A stretch of 64,000 nt of DNA from Bacteroidota bacterium (GTDB taxonomy: Bacteria > Bacteroidota > Bacteroidia > Bacteroidales > Tenuifilaceae). Under the pieces are notes generated by a model, which did no database searches, was not told where the DNA came from, and saw only the letters and a program-made list of their open reading frames with translations. The translations under genes were made by a program, and so were the position numbers. Shown here one piece after another: positions 35,201 through 43,406 of the stretch; position 1 is the first letter of the stretch, and every line of letters starts with the position of its first letter. Location: positions 62,001 through 126,000 of the forward strand of contig JAKQKB010000055.1 in assembly GCA_029560875.1 (NCBI GenBank), given 5' to 3'.

Positions 35201-35505
35201 CAAAGCAGGACAGAATGCCTGTGGCCATTCACACTTACATAAATCCATTCACCAACCATAAACTACAACTGAACAAAGGCGATAGGCTATATCTTTTCAG
35301 CGATGGCATTGTTGACCAGTTTGGCGGCCCTAACCAGCAAAAGTTTATGTCCAAAAACCTCAAAAACCTAATAATGGAAACTGGTAATATCAATATATTT
35401 GAGCAAGGCATTCAAATAAGGGAAAAGTTTGAGGAGTGGGTAAACCCAAGTGGCAAAAAGATTGACCAAATTGATGATGTTACTTTTATTGGATTCGAAG
35501 TATAA
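32251..35505 (+). CDS. Membrane sensor: Reg_prop propeller, Y_Y_Y, TM, SpoIIE phosphatase
   Basis: 1084 residues. Signal peptide ending QSQ, then a periplasmic two-component-regulator propeller (about 50-620; GIIYVGTAYGILQFDG, GNIWVATKKGVSRI), a Y_Y_Y-like sandwich (about 655-735), one transmembrane helix (about 748-768), a coiled-coil linker (about 770-815) and a PP2C-type SpoIIE phosphatase (about 840-1084). Metal-binding acidic residues are intact: SGDFYW (about 851), VADCTGHG (about 868), GMDMS, FSDGIVDQF, DDVTF. The natural design is an outside ligand or protease product controlling a cytoplasmic Ser/Thr phosphatase, usually acting on an STAS anti-anti-sigma factor. No such partner gene is nearby. 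Confidence 0.9.
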   Translation: MAKHLLLLIIVAFSLNAQSQLNNKPVTNYTPREYGQSYPSYTMSITQDERGIIYVGTAYGILQFDGALWRFIPVKIGSFVTSLNYFNGKVYVGCQGDFGFLKADQYGKYQFQSLNHKIPKYHTDFTTIWKTLVYDSTVVFQSEEDIFLFKNDTIECISPETSFHLAFVSNNTLYVREREFGLKYLSGQELKLVVGGDAFKLFGVFQIVPLDKNKNLVLTREAGLWILENNRLTKANTPKATADILSKAEVQDAVKIKNNEIAITTLKEGVVVMDSNLNIVNHYTLNSGLVSSETIGLIEDLQGNIWVATKKGVSRIQHSLPVSIFNQTHGLYGKVQAVAYFGNTLIAGTTDDLFIYKPDGIKHFQSLGNIRSTIWEIEKTPNKLWIAADNGLWIYSNGMIEKISTNQTSALEYIPEKNWLIASGSKGTYIYSSSSNSILKALPSINPDAYGISSSKLKNGNLEVWIGSKTQGVWQLIFSENKLLSQTNYFGLEDGLNEDWAWPFSQKDKVQFGSSIGVLKFISAHELFLMQGSSDVQEDKLRGLFALNEFPKDKTNDAITAYANNDSLAFIGMNYSINFVRFSDSLSNDKPLKSIEMGRLNSFQIDKNQLIVAADDGLAIVDIEKTQKKKGFVPQIVFRSISMGQDSIIWHGDSIDYPNFIIPYNQNSVEICLTSNFIENSTKAKFLWKQSDTNTETFKESENGVISLINLWEGNYTIIAYAENIQGNQSEPIYISFRVLPPFYRTTWAYVLYFILLISAIIILIRLNTQRLRAQNKRLEEIVAERTREVVEQKEQIQIQKDKIEDILNDIRASINYAQRIQQAMLPSNKLIKQILPGHFIIFYPRDVVSGDFYWAMKVNDTVVITVADCTGHGVPGAFMSMLGISLLNEIVGKLSVITPSLILDELRQAIIQALKQSADNNSQKDGMDMSLVSINMKTLECQWAGANNPLYIFRPNTNSLPFEITDENKQKTLEHSNGIFLEAKQDRMPVAIHTYINPFTNHKLQLNKGDRLYLFSDGIVDQFGGPNQQKFMSKNLKNLIMETGNINIFEQGIQIREKFEEWVNPSGKKIDQIDDVTFIGFEV

Positions 35506-35556
35506 TCCTATCAACCTATCACAAATTTCAAGTAAAAAATTCTCGCAAAAAAGGAG

Positions 35557-35564
35557 TACCTTTG
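35557..35564 (+). promoter_or_regulatory. -7 box of the WYL-like gene
   Basis: TACCTTTG matches TAnnTTTG exactly. The TTG start of the longest frame (35562) is inside this box, so the ATG at 35583 is the real start. Confidence 0.6.
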
Positions 35565-35582
35565 CCGCAATACGAAAAAACT

Positions 35583-35882
35583 ATGGAAACAAAAATTTGC
35601 GAAGCAATTAGAGAGCGACTTCTAATAGAGTTTATGTACGACGCACAAATCAGAATTGTTGAGCCTTATATTCTAGGGACGCACAAAGATACAGGCAGTA
35701 TGGTTTTGCTTGCTTATCAGGTTGGCGGACATATCGAGAATGAAAACGCTCCACTTTGGAAACTCTACAAAGTTGAAAAGATGGGCAAAATGAAATTGCA
35801 AGAAGAATCATTTACCACATTGAGAAAAGGATATAAATTCGACGATTCTCGTTTTTCAAAAATACGCTGTCAAGCTGAGTAG
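35583..35882 (+). CDS. Stand-alone WYL-like domain protein
   Basis: 99 residues from ATG 35583. The sequence IEFMYD, RIVEPYILGTHKDTG, LLAYQVGG, PLWKLYKVEKMGKM follows the WYL fold, an Sm-like ligand-sensing domain normally joined to a winged-helix repressor. Here there is no HTH and no C-terminal extension; the protein is the WYL part alone. It could bind a nucleotide or partner protein, but no target is indicated. Its own -7 box lies directly upstream and the previous gene ends 78 bases before. Confidence 0.65.
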   Translation: METKICEAIRERLLIEFMYDAQIRIVEPYILGTHKDTGSMVLLAYQVGGHIENENAPLWKLYKVEKMGKMKLQEESFTTLRKGYKFDDSRFSKIRCQAE

Positions 35883-35946
35883 TGAGGATTCTGTAAAGGT
35901 TGATGCCTGCAATTTGTAAATTTACATCCTGATTAATTTCTTTTTT

Positions 35947-36327
35947 ATGCTTCGTTCAATTCTGATAGTTGGTTTGGGCGGTTTTATTGGCTCTGTGCTG
36001 CGGTTTCTTGTTATCCGATGGTTTCAGGTACAAACTGCATCGCAGTTTCCATGGGGGACATTTACTGTAAACATCATCGGAAGCTTTGTAATTGGATTGG
36101 TTTTTGGACTTTCGGAGCGGAGCAATATTCTTACATCTGAGTGGCGTTTATTCCTTACCGTTGGATTATGTGGAGGTTTTACAACGTTCTCGTCGCTTAG
36201 CAACGATGCGTTTATTTTACTGCAAGGTCGTGAGTTTTTATCAGTATCACTATATATTTCACTTAGTTTCTTTTTAGGATTAGTAGCAGTATTTGTAGGT
36301 AGATTTATTACAACCCAAATCTTCTAG
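35947..36327 (+). CDS. crcB: Fluoride exporter CrcB (Fluc)
   Basis: 126 residues with four transmembrane helices, the Fluc size. GGFIGSVLRF, the FTVNIIGSFVIGL block with the polar Asn that lines the fluoride pore, and GLCGGFTTFSSLSND with the Phe-box and Na+-binding turn are conserved. Forms dual-topology dimers that let fluoride out of the cytoplasm. No fluoride riboswitch could be recognised in the 64-base leader. It is followed after 2 bases by the DUF190 gene. Confidence 0.93.
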   Translation: MLRSILIVGLGGFIGSVLRFLVIRWFQVQTASQFPWGTFTVNIIGSFVIGLVFGLSERSNILTSEWRLFLTVGLCGGFTTFSSLSNDAFILLQGREFLSVSLYISLSFFLGLVAVFVGRFITTQIF

Positions 36328-36329
36328 CC

Positions 36330-36689
36330 ATGAAAAATAACTCAACAGCACTTAGGTTAAGAATCTATATTAGTTCTACCGATAAAATTGATAATTCACT
36401 TCTAAGCGAACAGTTGGTTTATCAAGCTAGAGAATTCGAATTGGCCGGGGCAACGGTTTTTAAAGGGATTATTGGCTATGGAGCCAGCTCTGTAATTCAT
36501 TCCTATAAGTTTTGGGAAGTATCGGAAAAAGTACCTGTAGTGTTAGAGATTGTTGATGAGGAATCAAAAGTATTATCCTTCTTCGACTCTATCAAGCCAA
36601 TGCTTGAAACTATGCGATATGGCTGCCTTGTTACTGCCGAAAAAGTTGATGTGCTGTATTACAAATCAGGCGAAAAGAGGTTTCTGTAA
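36330..36689 (+). CDS. DUF190 protein, CrcB partner
   Basis: 119 residues. The sequence LRIYISSTDKIDNSLLSEQLV, then AREFELAGATVFKGIIGYGASS and KVPVVLEIVDEESKV is the DUF190 fold (GlnB-like ferredoxin topology), often paired with crcB in bacteria. It is thought to be a regulatory or accessory factor for fluoride export, but a mechanism is not established. Gap of 2 bases to crcB, so the two are translationally coupled. No signal peptide; cytoplasmic. Confidence 0.85.
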   Translation: MKNNSTALRLRIYISSTDKIDNSLLSEQLVYQAREFELAGATVFKGIIGYGASSVIHSYKFWEVSEKVPVVLEIVDEESKVLSFFDSIKPMLETMRYGCLVTAEKVDVLYYKSGEKRFL

Positions 36690-36783
36690 GAAGTATTATC
36701 AACTTCTTTGCTTTTAACAAGATTTAACCCAGCAACCATCAGTTATCAACCTTTAACTGTCAACTATTTAAACATTCTACTTG

Positions 36784-36811
36784 TTTGTTAAAGTGCATTT
36801 TCCTACATTTG
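36784..36811 (+). promoter_or_regulatory. Promoter of tig
   Basis: TTTG at 36784-36787 and TACATTTG at 36804-36811 (full -7 match), separated by 16 bases, with the tig start 70 bases further. Confidence 0.6.
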
Positions 36812-36880
36812 CACCCTCAAAATTTCCACATTGCATTTTGAGCAAAAATCCTAGTATTAAAGCAATTAAATATATCAACA

Positions 36881-38230
36881 ATGAATATAGTAAGAGAGGA
36901 TATCGATGCACTTAACACCACAGTGCGCGTTAGTATTGAGAAAGCCGATTACGCCGAGAAGGTTAGTAAAGCCCTAAAAGAGCAACGCAAAAAAGCTGTT
37001 ATCAAAGGATTCCGTCCGGGTATGGCTCCTGAGTCATTAATCCACAAAATGTACTACAAGTATATTTTGGTTGAGGAAGTTTCCAGAATGGCTAGCGATA
37101 AACTTTTCGATTTTATTCAGGAGAATAAAATCAGAACACTTGGCGAGCCTCTTCCAAGTGAGAATCAATCGAAAATCAACTGGGATACCGAAGAAAACTT
37201 TGAGTTGGCTTGGGATTTAGGTATTGCTCCTGAGTTTGATTTAAAATTCGGCAAAAAGGATAAATTCCCTTACTATACAATCCTTGCAAACGACGAAATC
37301 AGAAAGAATTTCACCGATAGTCACCGTAACCGTCACGGCAAATATGAGCCTGTAAAGAAAACCGACGATAAAGGTCTTGTTAAGGCTACCCTTTCTGAAC
37401 TTAACGAAGATGAGTCTCCACGTGAGAATGGCGTTACCGTTGAGGGTGCTTCTATTTCTGTGGCTTTAGTTGCCGACGAGGCTGAGCGCAAGAAACTTAT
37501 TGGCGTTAAGGTAGGCGATGTGGTTGTTATTGACACTTTCAAGGCATTTCCAAATCCAGCCGATAGAGCCGCATTACTACACATAAAAAAAGAGGAACTT
37601 GATGGCGTTCAACCTCTATTCCAGTTAACCATTACAGAGACAATGGCTTTTGTTGCTGCTGAGTTAAATCAGGAGTTTTTCGATAAGGTTTACGGCGAAG
37701 GTGTAGTTGCATCGGAGGAGGAGTTCAACAAGAAAATTGACGAGGAAATTGAGCGCAATCTTAAACTTGAAGGCGATGCTCGTTTTGCTATCGATATCAA
37801 GGATAAAATGCTTGATAAACTTAAAATTGAACTTCCAAAAGAATTCCTAATTCGTTGGTTAATTGCAATTAACGAGGGTAAATTTACCCGCGAGCAAATC
37901 GAGTCTGAGTTCCCTCTATTTGAGAAAGATTTGCAATGGCAGTTGGTTAGCAACAAGGTTGCCGAGGAGCAAAAATTTGCCGTAACCGAGGAGGAGATGC
38001 GCGAGTTTGCAATGGGTTATGCTCGTAGCCAGTTTGCTTCTTATGGAATGACATTCCTACCTGAGGAGTACATTGCTCGCTACGCTAACGATATCCTTAA
38101 GAACAGGGAGGAAGTTAAGAAAATTCACGAGCGTTTGCTCGATAAAAAGGTTGTTGATTGGTTCAAGGAGAATGTTACCCTCGATACCAAAGAGGTTACC
38201 GTTGACGAATTCAACAAACTTCAGAATTAG
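36881..38230 (+). CDS. tig: Trigger factor chaperone
   Basis: 449 residues. Ribosome-binding N-terminal domain with the signature GFRPGMAP (family FRxGxxP; about 43-50), a degenerate FKBP-like middle part (about 150-240) and a long charged helical C-terminal chaperone arm. Binds the ribosome exit site and shields nascent chains. Length is close to the usual 430-450. The gene order tig-clpP-clpX is conserved widely. Its transcript ends at a hairpin terminator (38298), and the strong promoter upstream supports high expression. Confidence 0.92.
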   Translation: MNIVREDIDALNTTVRVSIEKADYAEKVSKALKEQRKKAVIKGFRPGMAPESLIHKMYYKYILVEEVSRMASDKLFDFIQENKIRTLGEPLPSENQSKINWDTEENFELAWDLGIAPEFDLKFGKKDKFPYYTILANDEIRKNFTDSHRNRHGKYEPVKKTDDKGLVKATLSELNEDESPRENGVTVEGASISVALVADEAERKKLIGVKVGDVVVIDTFKAFPNPADRAALLHIKKEELDGVQPLFQLTITETMAFVAAELNQEFFDKVYGEGVVASEEEFNKKIDEEIERNLKLEGDARFAIDIKDKMLDKLKIELPKEFLIRWLIAINEGKFTREQIESEFPLFEKDLQWQLVSNKVAEEQKFAVTEEEMREFAMGYARSQFASYGMTFLPEEYIARYANDILKNREEVKKIHERLLDKKVVDWFKENVTLDTKEVTVDEFNKLQN

Positions 38231-38250
38231 TATATAAAGTTGCGACAACG

Positions 38251-38283
38251 ACCTTCCAACGTCCTTAGGACATGGAAGCGTCA
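38251..38283. repeat. Palindromic repeat, copy 1
   Basis: Starts ACCTTCCAACGTCC and ends GACATGGAAGCGTCA, and folds as CTTCCA/TGGAAG with an inner GTCC/GGAC. It matches 39271-39303 at 30 of 33 positions. The three differences lie in the loop and inner stem. Confidence 0.75.
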
Positions 38284-38297
38284 CAATCAAATATTCG

Positions 38298-38326
38298 AAC
38301 CGGCAGAAGAAATTTTGCCGGTTTTT
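38298..38326 (+). terminator. Terminator of tig
   Basis: AACCGGCA pairs with TGCCGGTT around a 10-base loop, followed by T4-5. Confidence 0.85.
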
Positions 38327-38476
38327 GTTTGCCCTTTCAACTTGTTTAATTGATGCAAATTACATACATTAGATTCTGATTTGACCCAACAATCTGAATA
38401 TAAAATCTACAAAATCAACAATTACTTGCTATATTGCGTTATCAAAAAACAGAATAAATAATTAAAACATATTGCT

Positions 38477-39148
38477 ATGACAGAATTTGAAAAATACGCC
38501 ATTAAGCATCGCGGAGTGAGTAGTTTGTCGATGCACCAATTTAAGTCGGTACACAGCAGCTACATTTCACCAACAATTATTGAGGAACGTCAGTTAAACA
38601 TTGCTACAATGGACGTATTCTCCCGTCTTATGATGGATAGAATAATCTTCCTTGGTGTGCCAATTAACGACGATGTGGCAAACATCATTCAGGCTCAATT
38701 GCTTTTCCTTGAATCTACCGACCCATCAAAGGATATTCAAATTTACTTGAACTCTCCTGGGGGTTCAGTTTACGCTGGTTTGGGTATTTACGACACTATG
38801 CAGTATATCAGCTCCGATGTCGCAACAATATGCACAGGTATGGCTGCATCAATGGCTGCAGTTCTTTTAACTGCTGGCGAAAAAGGCAAACGTACTGCAT
38901 TACCTCACTCGCGTGTAATGATTCACCAACCAATGGGTGGAGCTGAGGGACAGGCATCGGATATCGAAATTACAACCCGCGAAATATTAAAGTTACGCGA
39001 TGAATTGTACGATATTGTAGCTAAACACTCTGGTAATCCTATTGAGCGTATCCGCAAGGATTCTGACCGTGATTACTGGATGACCGCTCAGGAAGCCCTT
39101 GAGTACGGTATGATAGATGAGATTTTACAACGTGCAAAAAAAGAGTAA
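38477..39148 (+). CDS. clpP: ATP-dependent Clp protease proteolytic subunit
   Basis: Serine protease core of ClpXP, 223 residues. Catalytic Ser125 (GMAAS), His150 (MIHQP) and the Asp in the C-terminal KDSDRDYW block are present, as are LNSPGGSVYAGLGIYDTMQY and the handle helix. The N-terminal extension before ERQLNIAT is about 30 residues longer than E. coli ClpP and is probably a propeptide. It forms a 14-mer with ClpX encoded 240 bases downstream. clpP ends with its own terminator, so clpX can be transcribed separately. Confidence 0.96.
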   Translation: MTEFEKYAIKHRGVSSLSMHQFKSVHSSYISPTIIEERQLNIATMDVFSRLMMDRIIFLGVPINDDVANIIQAQLLFLESTDPSKDIQIYLNSPGGSVYAGLGIYDTMQYISSDVATICTGMAASMAAVLLTAGEKGKRTALPHSRVMIHQPMGGAEGQASDIEITTREILKLRDELYDIVAKHSGNPIERIRKDSDRDYWMTAQEALEYGMIDEILQRAKKE

Positions 39149-39167
39149 ACGATTATCAATAATGATT

Positions 39168-39189
39168 AAGCGCCTTAGGGCGCTTTTCT
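39168..39189 (+). terminator. Terminator of clpP
   Basis: AAGCGCC and GGCGCTT stem with loop TTAG, followed by TTCTTTT. Confidence 0.85.
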
Positions 39190-39270
39190 TTTAAACAATA
39201 CTACTACAATGTTGTTTCGTTATTATACCTATTAACGTTGTTGTGTTTTACAGACGACGCCATGACTAAT

Positions 39271-39303
39271 ACCTTCCAACGTCCGTAAGACTTGGAAGCG
39301 TCA
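39271..39303. repeat. Palindromic repeat, copy 2
   Basis: Same 33-base unit as 38251-38283, on the same strand, just upstream of clpX. The repeat falls in intergenic DNA both times, flanking clpP. Confidence 0.75.
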
Positions 39304-39356
39304 ATATTGATTGTATTGAGTTTTCGGATTAATTCTTAAACCCCGATAATTTATAT

Positions 39357-39364
39357 TAACTTTG
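39357..39364 (+). promoter_or_regulatory. -7 box of clpX
   Basis: TAACTTTG matches TAnnTTTG, 26 bases upstream of the clpX ATG. No convincing -33 element at the right distance. Confidence 0.5.
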
Positions 39365-39390
39365 TAGCGGTATATCAAGTATCTATTAAC

Positions 39391-40614
39391 ATGAAAAACA
39401 CCGATAAATGTTCGTTCTGCGGACGCGATAGGAAAGAGGTTAAACTCCTTATTTCAGGGATGGATGGTTTTATTTGCGATTTATGCGCCGAGCAGGCCAA
39501 CCTGATTGTTAAGGAAGAACTCAAGAAGAAGGGCGATTTTAAACTGCAGCAGAGCAAACTACTTAAACCTATTGAAATTAAGAAATTTCTCGACCAATAC
39601 GTGATTGGTCAGGATGAGGCAAAAAAATATCTTTCTGTGGCTGTTTACAACCACTACAAAAGACTTTTACAAACCGATAAAGGCGACGATGTTGAGATTG
39701 AAAAATCGAACATCCTTTTGGTTGGTGAAACCGGAACAGGAAAAACCTTATTGGCTCGCACTATTGCACGAATGCTTCACGTTCCATTCACAATTGTAGA
39801 TGCTACTGTGCTTACCGAGGCTGGTTACGTTGGTGAGGATGTGGAGAGCATTTTAACAAGATTGCTACAGGCGGCTGACTACAATGTTGAAGCGGCCGAA
39901 AAAGGAATAGTTTTTATTGATGAGATTGATAAAATTGCTCGCAAAGGCGATAATCCTTCAATTACCCGTGATGTTTCTGGAGAAGGTGTTCAGCAAGCAA
40001 TGCTCAAACTTCTTGAGGGCTCTGTAGTTAATGTTCCACCTCAAGGCGGACGAAAACATCCTGAGCAAAAAATGATTGCCGTTGATACCAAGAATATCCT
40101 TTTTATCTGTGGAGGTGCATTTGAGGGTATTCAGAAGAAAATTGCTCAGCGTTTAAACACTACCATTGTTGGCTACGGTGCAAGCAAAACCCGTGAGGTA
40201 ATTGATAAAGATAACCTTTTGCAGTACATTTCTCCACAAGATATGCGTGCTTTCGGTTTAATTCCGGAGATTATTGGACGTTTGCCAGTAATCACCTACT
40301 TAAATCCTTTGGATAAACATGCTTTGCGCGATATTCTTACTGAGCCAAAGAATGCTATTATCAAACAGTACGTCAAACTGTTCGATTATGATAGTATTCA
40401 CCTTAAGTTTGAAAATGATGTACTAGACTACATTGTTGATAAGGCTGTGGAATTTAAGTTAGGAGCACGTGGTTTGCGTTCAATTTGCGAAGCAATTATG
40501 ATTGATGCAATGTTTGAACTTCCAACGGGCGAGCATAAGGAGATGGTGGTAACCTCGGAGTATGCTCACGAGAAGTTGGAAAAATCGAACCTTAAACGAT
40601 TAAGAGCAGCGTAG
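39391..40614 (+). CDS. clpX: ATP-dependent unfoldase ClpX
   Basis: 407 residues. Zinc-binding dimerisation domain with Cys7, Cys10, Cys29 and Cys32; Walker A GETGTGKT (about 112-119); Walker [12 protein letters not shown]; the ClpP-docking loop region and sensor-2 GARGLRS block at the C-terminus. Unfolds tagged proteins and feeds them to ClpP. All functional elements are conserved. It is followed directly by convergent folA with one base between the stop codons. Confidence 0.97.
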   Translation: MKNTDKCSFCGRDRKEVKLLISGMDGFICDLCAEQANLIVKEELKKKGDFKLQQSKLLKPIEIKKFLDQYVIGQDEAKKYLSVAVYNHYKRLLQTDKGDDVEIEKSNILLVGETGTGKTLLARTIARMLHVPFTIVDATVLTEAGYVGEDVESILTRLLQAADYNVEAAEKGIVFIDEIDKIARKGDNPSITRDVSGEGVQQAMLKLLEGSVVNVPPQGGRKHPEQKMIAVDTKNILFICGGAFEGIQKKIAQRLNTTIVGYGASKTREVIDKDNLLQYISPQDMRAFGLIPEIIGRLPVITYLNPLDKHALRDILTEPKNAIIKQYVKLFDYDSIHLKFENDVLDYIVDKAVEFKLGARGLRSICEAIMIDAMFELPTGEHKEMVVTSEYAHEKLEKSNLKRLRAA

Positions 40615-40615
40615 G

Positions 40616-41095
40616 CTACTTACGAACATAATCTAAAAAAGTATAGCCCAACCCATCTGAGGTTGGGTTTCCTTTCTGCTCAAGAACCAGATTCCACTCA
40701 TTGAAATTGATAGCAGGGAAAGTGGTGTCGCCTTCAAAATTCTTGTGAACTGTTGTAAGGTAAAGCTTATTTGCCAACGGCAAAGCTTGACGGTACAACT
40801 CACCCCCTCCAACAACAAAAATCTCGCTTTCATCCTTTGTTATTTCCAGCGCCTCGTTAAGTGAGTTTACAATAACGCAACCTTCAATTTTTAAATCTGG
40901 ATTATGTGAAATTACAATATTTCGTCTATTTGGAAGCGGCCTGCCAATACTCTCGAAGGTTTTGCGACCCATAATAATGCTATGTCCTGATGTTAGCGCC
41001 TTAAAGCGCTTTAAATCTTCTGATATATGCCATAGTAACTGGTTGTTTCCACCAATCACCCAATTCTCAGCCACTGCAACTATAATTGATATCAT
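40616..41095 (-). CDS. folA: Dihydrofolate reductase
   Basis: 159 residues, the classic size. MISIIVAVAENWVIGGNN is the family N-terminus, the acidic pair at 26-27 in WHISEDLKRFK contains the catalytic acid, and IIMGRKTFESIG binds NADPH; VVGGGELYRQAL closes the cofactor site. Reduces dihydrofolate to tetrahydrofolate. It lies in one leftward run with thyA, the enzyme that produces dihydrofolate, with a membrane-protein gene between them. No sign of acquired trimethoprim-resistance type. Confidence 0.95.
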   Translation of the reverse strand: MISIIVAVAENWVIGGNNQLLWHISEDLKRFKALTSGHSIIMGRKTFESIGRPLPNRRNIVISHNPDLKIEGCVIVNSLNEALEITKDESEIFVVGGGELYRQALPLANKLYLTTVHKNFEGDTTFPAINFNEWNLVLEQKGNPTSDGLGYTFLDYVRK

Positions 41096-41121
41096 TTTAA
41101 AAATTTCAAGAGTTTAACAAA

Positions 41122-42513
41122 CTACTTTTTTACAATCAATCCATAAATGGTTTTAAATAGAATGGAATAGTTCTTTGCCAAAATAACAATAACTGCAAAT
41201 GGCAACAACCAAACTATTCGCGCCTGATATCTTTCGTAAGGACAATTTAAACCTGCTGTTATAAATGAATTGACTATAATTGCCATGGCTACAAATAGTA
41301 TAAACAGTATTGTTTTTGGAGCAATTTTTAAAAATACTGAACTGGCAAAAATCAAAATAAAAAACAACAAACAAGCAATTAAGACTACAAAGTTTATCCG
41401 ATTTAGAACGTCAAACTTCAACTCAACTCCGTTCCATATATTTTGCTTGCTGTTCAAGTAATTATTCAACTCGGAGTTGAATCGCCAATGAATCTGGCCA
41501 TAAGGGGCACTGCCCTCGTTGTATGCCGATAAGCCGGAGCCTATATCATTACGTGTTAATTGAATTAACCCATAAGAAGCAGACCTATAAACATTCATAA
41601 ATAGATATTTAGGCCTAGTTAAGGTTGTGCTAATTATCTTTGAGTACTCCTCTTTGCTTCCTAACCAACCGCCGCAACTGTCTACGATGTGTGAGTTCCA
41701 AATAAACGAAGCTGCATCATTGGGAAGAGAATCCTTAAATTGGCATAACTTACAATCCTTGAACTCTGGCGAGTTGCAATTTTCATTCAAAAACTTTTTA
41801 AGGATACCTGTGTCGTTCAAGTGCGACATCAAGAATACGTGTGAACCTTTTGAAAGTATAAATTGTCGTTCAATTATGTAGTTAAGTGTTGGCAAGAACA
41901 ACCAGCCAGACGCTACAATGATTGATACAACAAGGGTTCTCTTTAACCTGAAAATTGAGAATTTATGTCTGAAAATTAATCTACAAAACAAAACCACTCC
42001 AACAATTGATGTTCCAATTAATAGATGCGAAAAGTGTGAGATAAGTGAAAATACAAGAATAAAACTTAAGAGAATGAACCCCGGATAATCTCTTTCACTC
42101 TTTAGAAGGAGAATAAAAATTACAAGAACAGAAATCGGCACTAAAAAATCGGGCATTAACTGATTTGAATACCACCCTATTCCTGTAAAAAAGACTAAAA
42201 AAAGAATTGTCCCCAGAAAGAGTTGAGTTAATCTGGCTTTTTTAAACTCAAAAAGTTTAATGGTTTCATAAATGACAAATGATGTAATTATGTTTTGTAT
42301 AATAATTACAAACCATGCCGAGTAATTAAAAGAAAAGAATCTTAAGAATAATCCATATGCGATTGGTCTGTCGTAAGGAATAAACTTGTCAAAACCAGAA
42401 TAGATATATGTTCCTGTATCGGAATAAACCAACGGATAACCATTGTATAGTCCAATTATTGAGAGCAATAATGCTCCAACACCAACAATCAGATAAGGAT
42501 TGAACTTTTTCAT
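41122..42513 (-). CDS. Polytopic membrane protein (GT-C-like), unknown substrate
   Basis: 463 residues with about ten transmembrane helices spread over the whole length. The first loop after helix 1 holds acidic YSDTGTYI and DRPIAYGLFLRFF, a layout similar to GT-C glycosyltransferases, which carry Asp in the first outer loop. A larger loop (about 215-320) contains four Cys (NENCNSPEFKDCKLCQFK, and VDSCGGWLG) that could form disulfides. Specific function unknown. It sits between thyA and folA with 9- and 26-base gaps, although no folate role can be seen, so it may be a passenger in the operon. Confidence 0.6.
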   Translation of the reverse strand: MKKFNPYLIVGVGALLLSIIGLYNGYPLVYSDTGTYIYSGFDKFIPYDRPIAYGLFLRFFSFNYSAWFVIIIQNIITSFVIYETIKLFEFKKARLTQLFLGTILFLVFFTGIGWYSNQLMPDFLVPISVLVIFILLLKSERDYPGFILLSFILVFSLISHFSHLLIGTSIVGVVLFCRLIFRHKFSIFRLKRTLVVSIIVASGWLFLPTLNYIIERQFILSKGSHVFLMSHLNDTGILKKFLNENCNSPEFKDCKLCQFKDSLPNDAASFIWNSHIVDSCGGWLGSKEEYSKIISTTLTRPKYLFMNVYRSASYGLIQLTRNDIGSGLSAYNEGSAPYGQIHWRFNSELNNYLNSKQNIWNGVELKFDVLNRINFVVLIACLLFFILIFASSVFLKIAPKTILFILFVAMAIIVNSFITAGLNCPYERYQARIVWLLPFAVIVILAKNYSILFKTIYGLIVKK

Positions 42514-42522
42514 TTTAATAGA

Positions 42523-43317
42523 CTATACTGCAATAGCTCCTTTAATATGAGGATGTGGGTCATATCCCTCCAGTTTAAAATCCTCAAACTTGAAGTCGAA
42601 TATCGATTTAACATCAGGATTTATAATCATTTTCGGAAGCGACCTAGGCTCTCGGGTCAGTTGGAGTTTAACCTGTTCAATATGGTTTAGATAGATATGC
42701 GTATCACCCAAAGTGTGAATAAACTCACCGGGTTTCAGACCGCAAACCTGCGCCATCATCATTGTAAGCATTGCGTACGATGCAATGTTAAATGGAACAC
42801 CCAAGAATACATCAGCGCTGCGCTGGTAAAGTTGGCACGACAACTTGCCATTGGCAACATAAAACTGGAAAAGTACGTGGCAAGGGGGTAGGGCCATTTT
42901 ATCGATATCGCCAACGTTCCAGGCGCAAACCAAATGCCTGCGCGAATCGGGCGATTTGGTTAACGAGTTTACAACTTGGGTAATTTGGTCGATATGCCTA
43001 CCATCGGAAGCAGGCCAAGAGCGCCACTGGTAACCATAAATTGGACCGAGTTCACCATCGGGTTTTGCCCACTCGTCCCATATTGTAACGCCATTGGCGT
43101 TAAGCGACTTTACGTTGGTTTCGCCATTCAGAAACCAAAGCAGTTCGTATATGATTGATTTTAGGTGAAGTTTTTTGGTAGTAAGCAACGGAAAGCCTTT
43201 TTCAAGGTCAAAACGCATTTGATGCCCAAACACACTGATAGTTCCTGTTCCTGTTCTATCAGTCTTTTCAACTCCATTCTTCAGTATATGGTCTAGCAAC
43301 TCTAAATATTGAACCAT
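42523..43317 (-). CDS. thyA: Thymidylate synthase (ThyA type)
   Basis: 264 residues, exactly the length of the E. coli enzyme. Nucleophile Cys146 in LPPCHV, RTGTGT near 21-26, phosphate-binding RRH at about 126-128, [15 protein letters not shown] and DTHIYLNH are all in place. Converts dUMP to dTMP with methylene-tetrahydrofolate and releases dihydrofolate. First gene of a leftward run with a membrane-protein gene and folA. Confidence 0.97.
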   Translation of the reverse strand: MVQYLELLDHILKNGVEKTDRTGTGTISVFGHQMRFDLEKGFPLLTTKKLHLKSIIYELLWFLNGETNVKSLNANGVTIWDEWAKPDGELGPIYGYQWRSWPASDGRHIDQITQVVNSLTKSPDSRRHLVCAWNVGDIDKMALPPCHVLFQFYVANGKLSCQLYQRSADVFLGVPFNIASYAMLTMMMAQVCGLKPGEFIHTLGDTHIYLNHIEQVKLQLTREPRSLPKMIINPDVKSIFDFKFEDFKLEGYDPHPHIKGAIAV

Positions 43318-43406
43318 CGCAATAAATTTTTATGCGATAAAGTTACTAATTTGAAAATTTAGTGAAGCAGATTGTTAATATCAATTGATAAATAGTGAGA
43401 CGCACA

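Noticed and set aside
35883..35946. Possible fluoride riboswitch before crcB
   Set aside because: A GGTTGATGCC stretch is suggestive, but the paired segments of the fluoride aptamer are absent in the 64-base leader.
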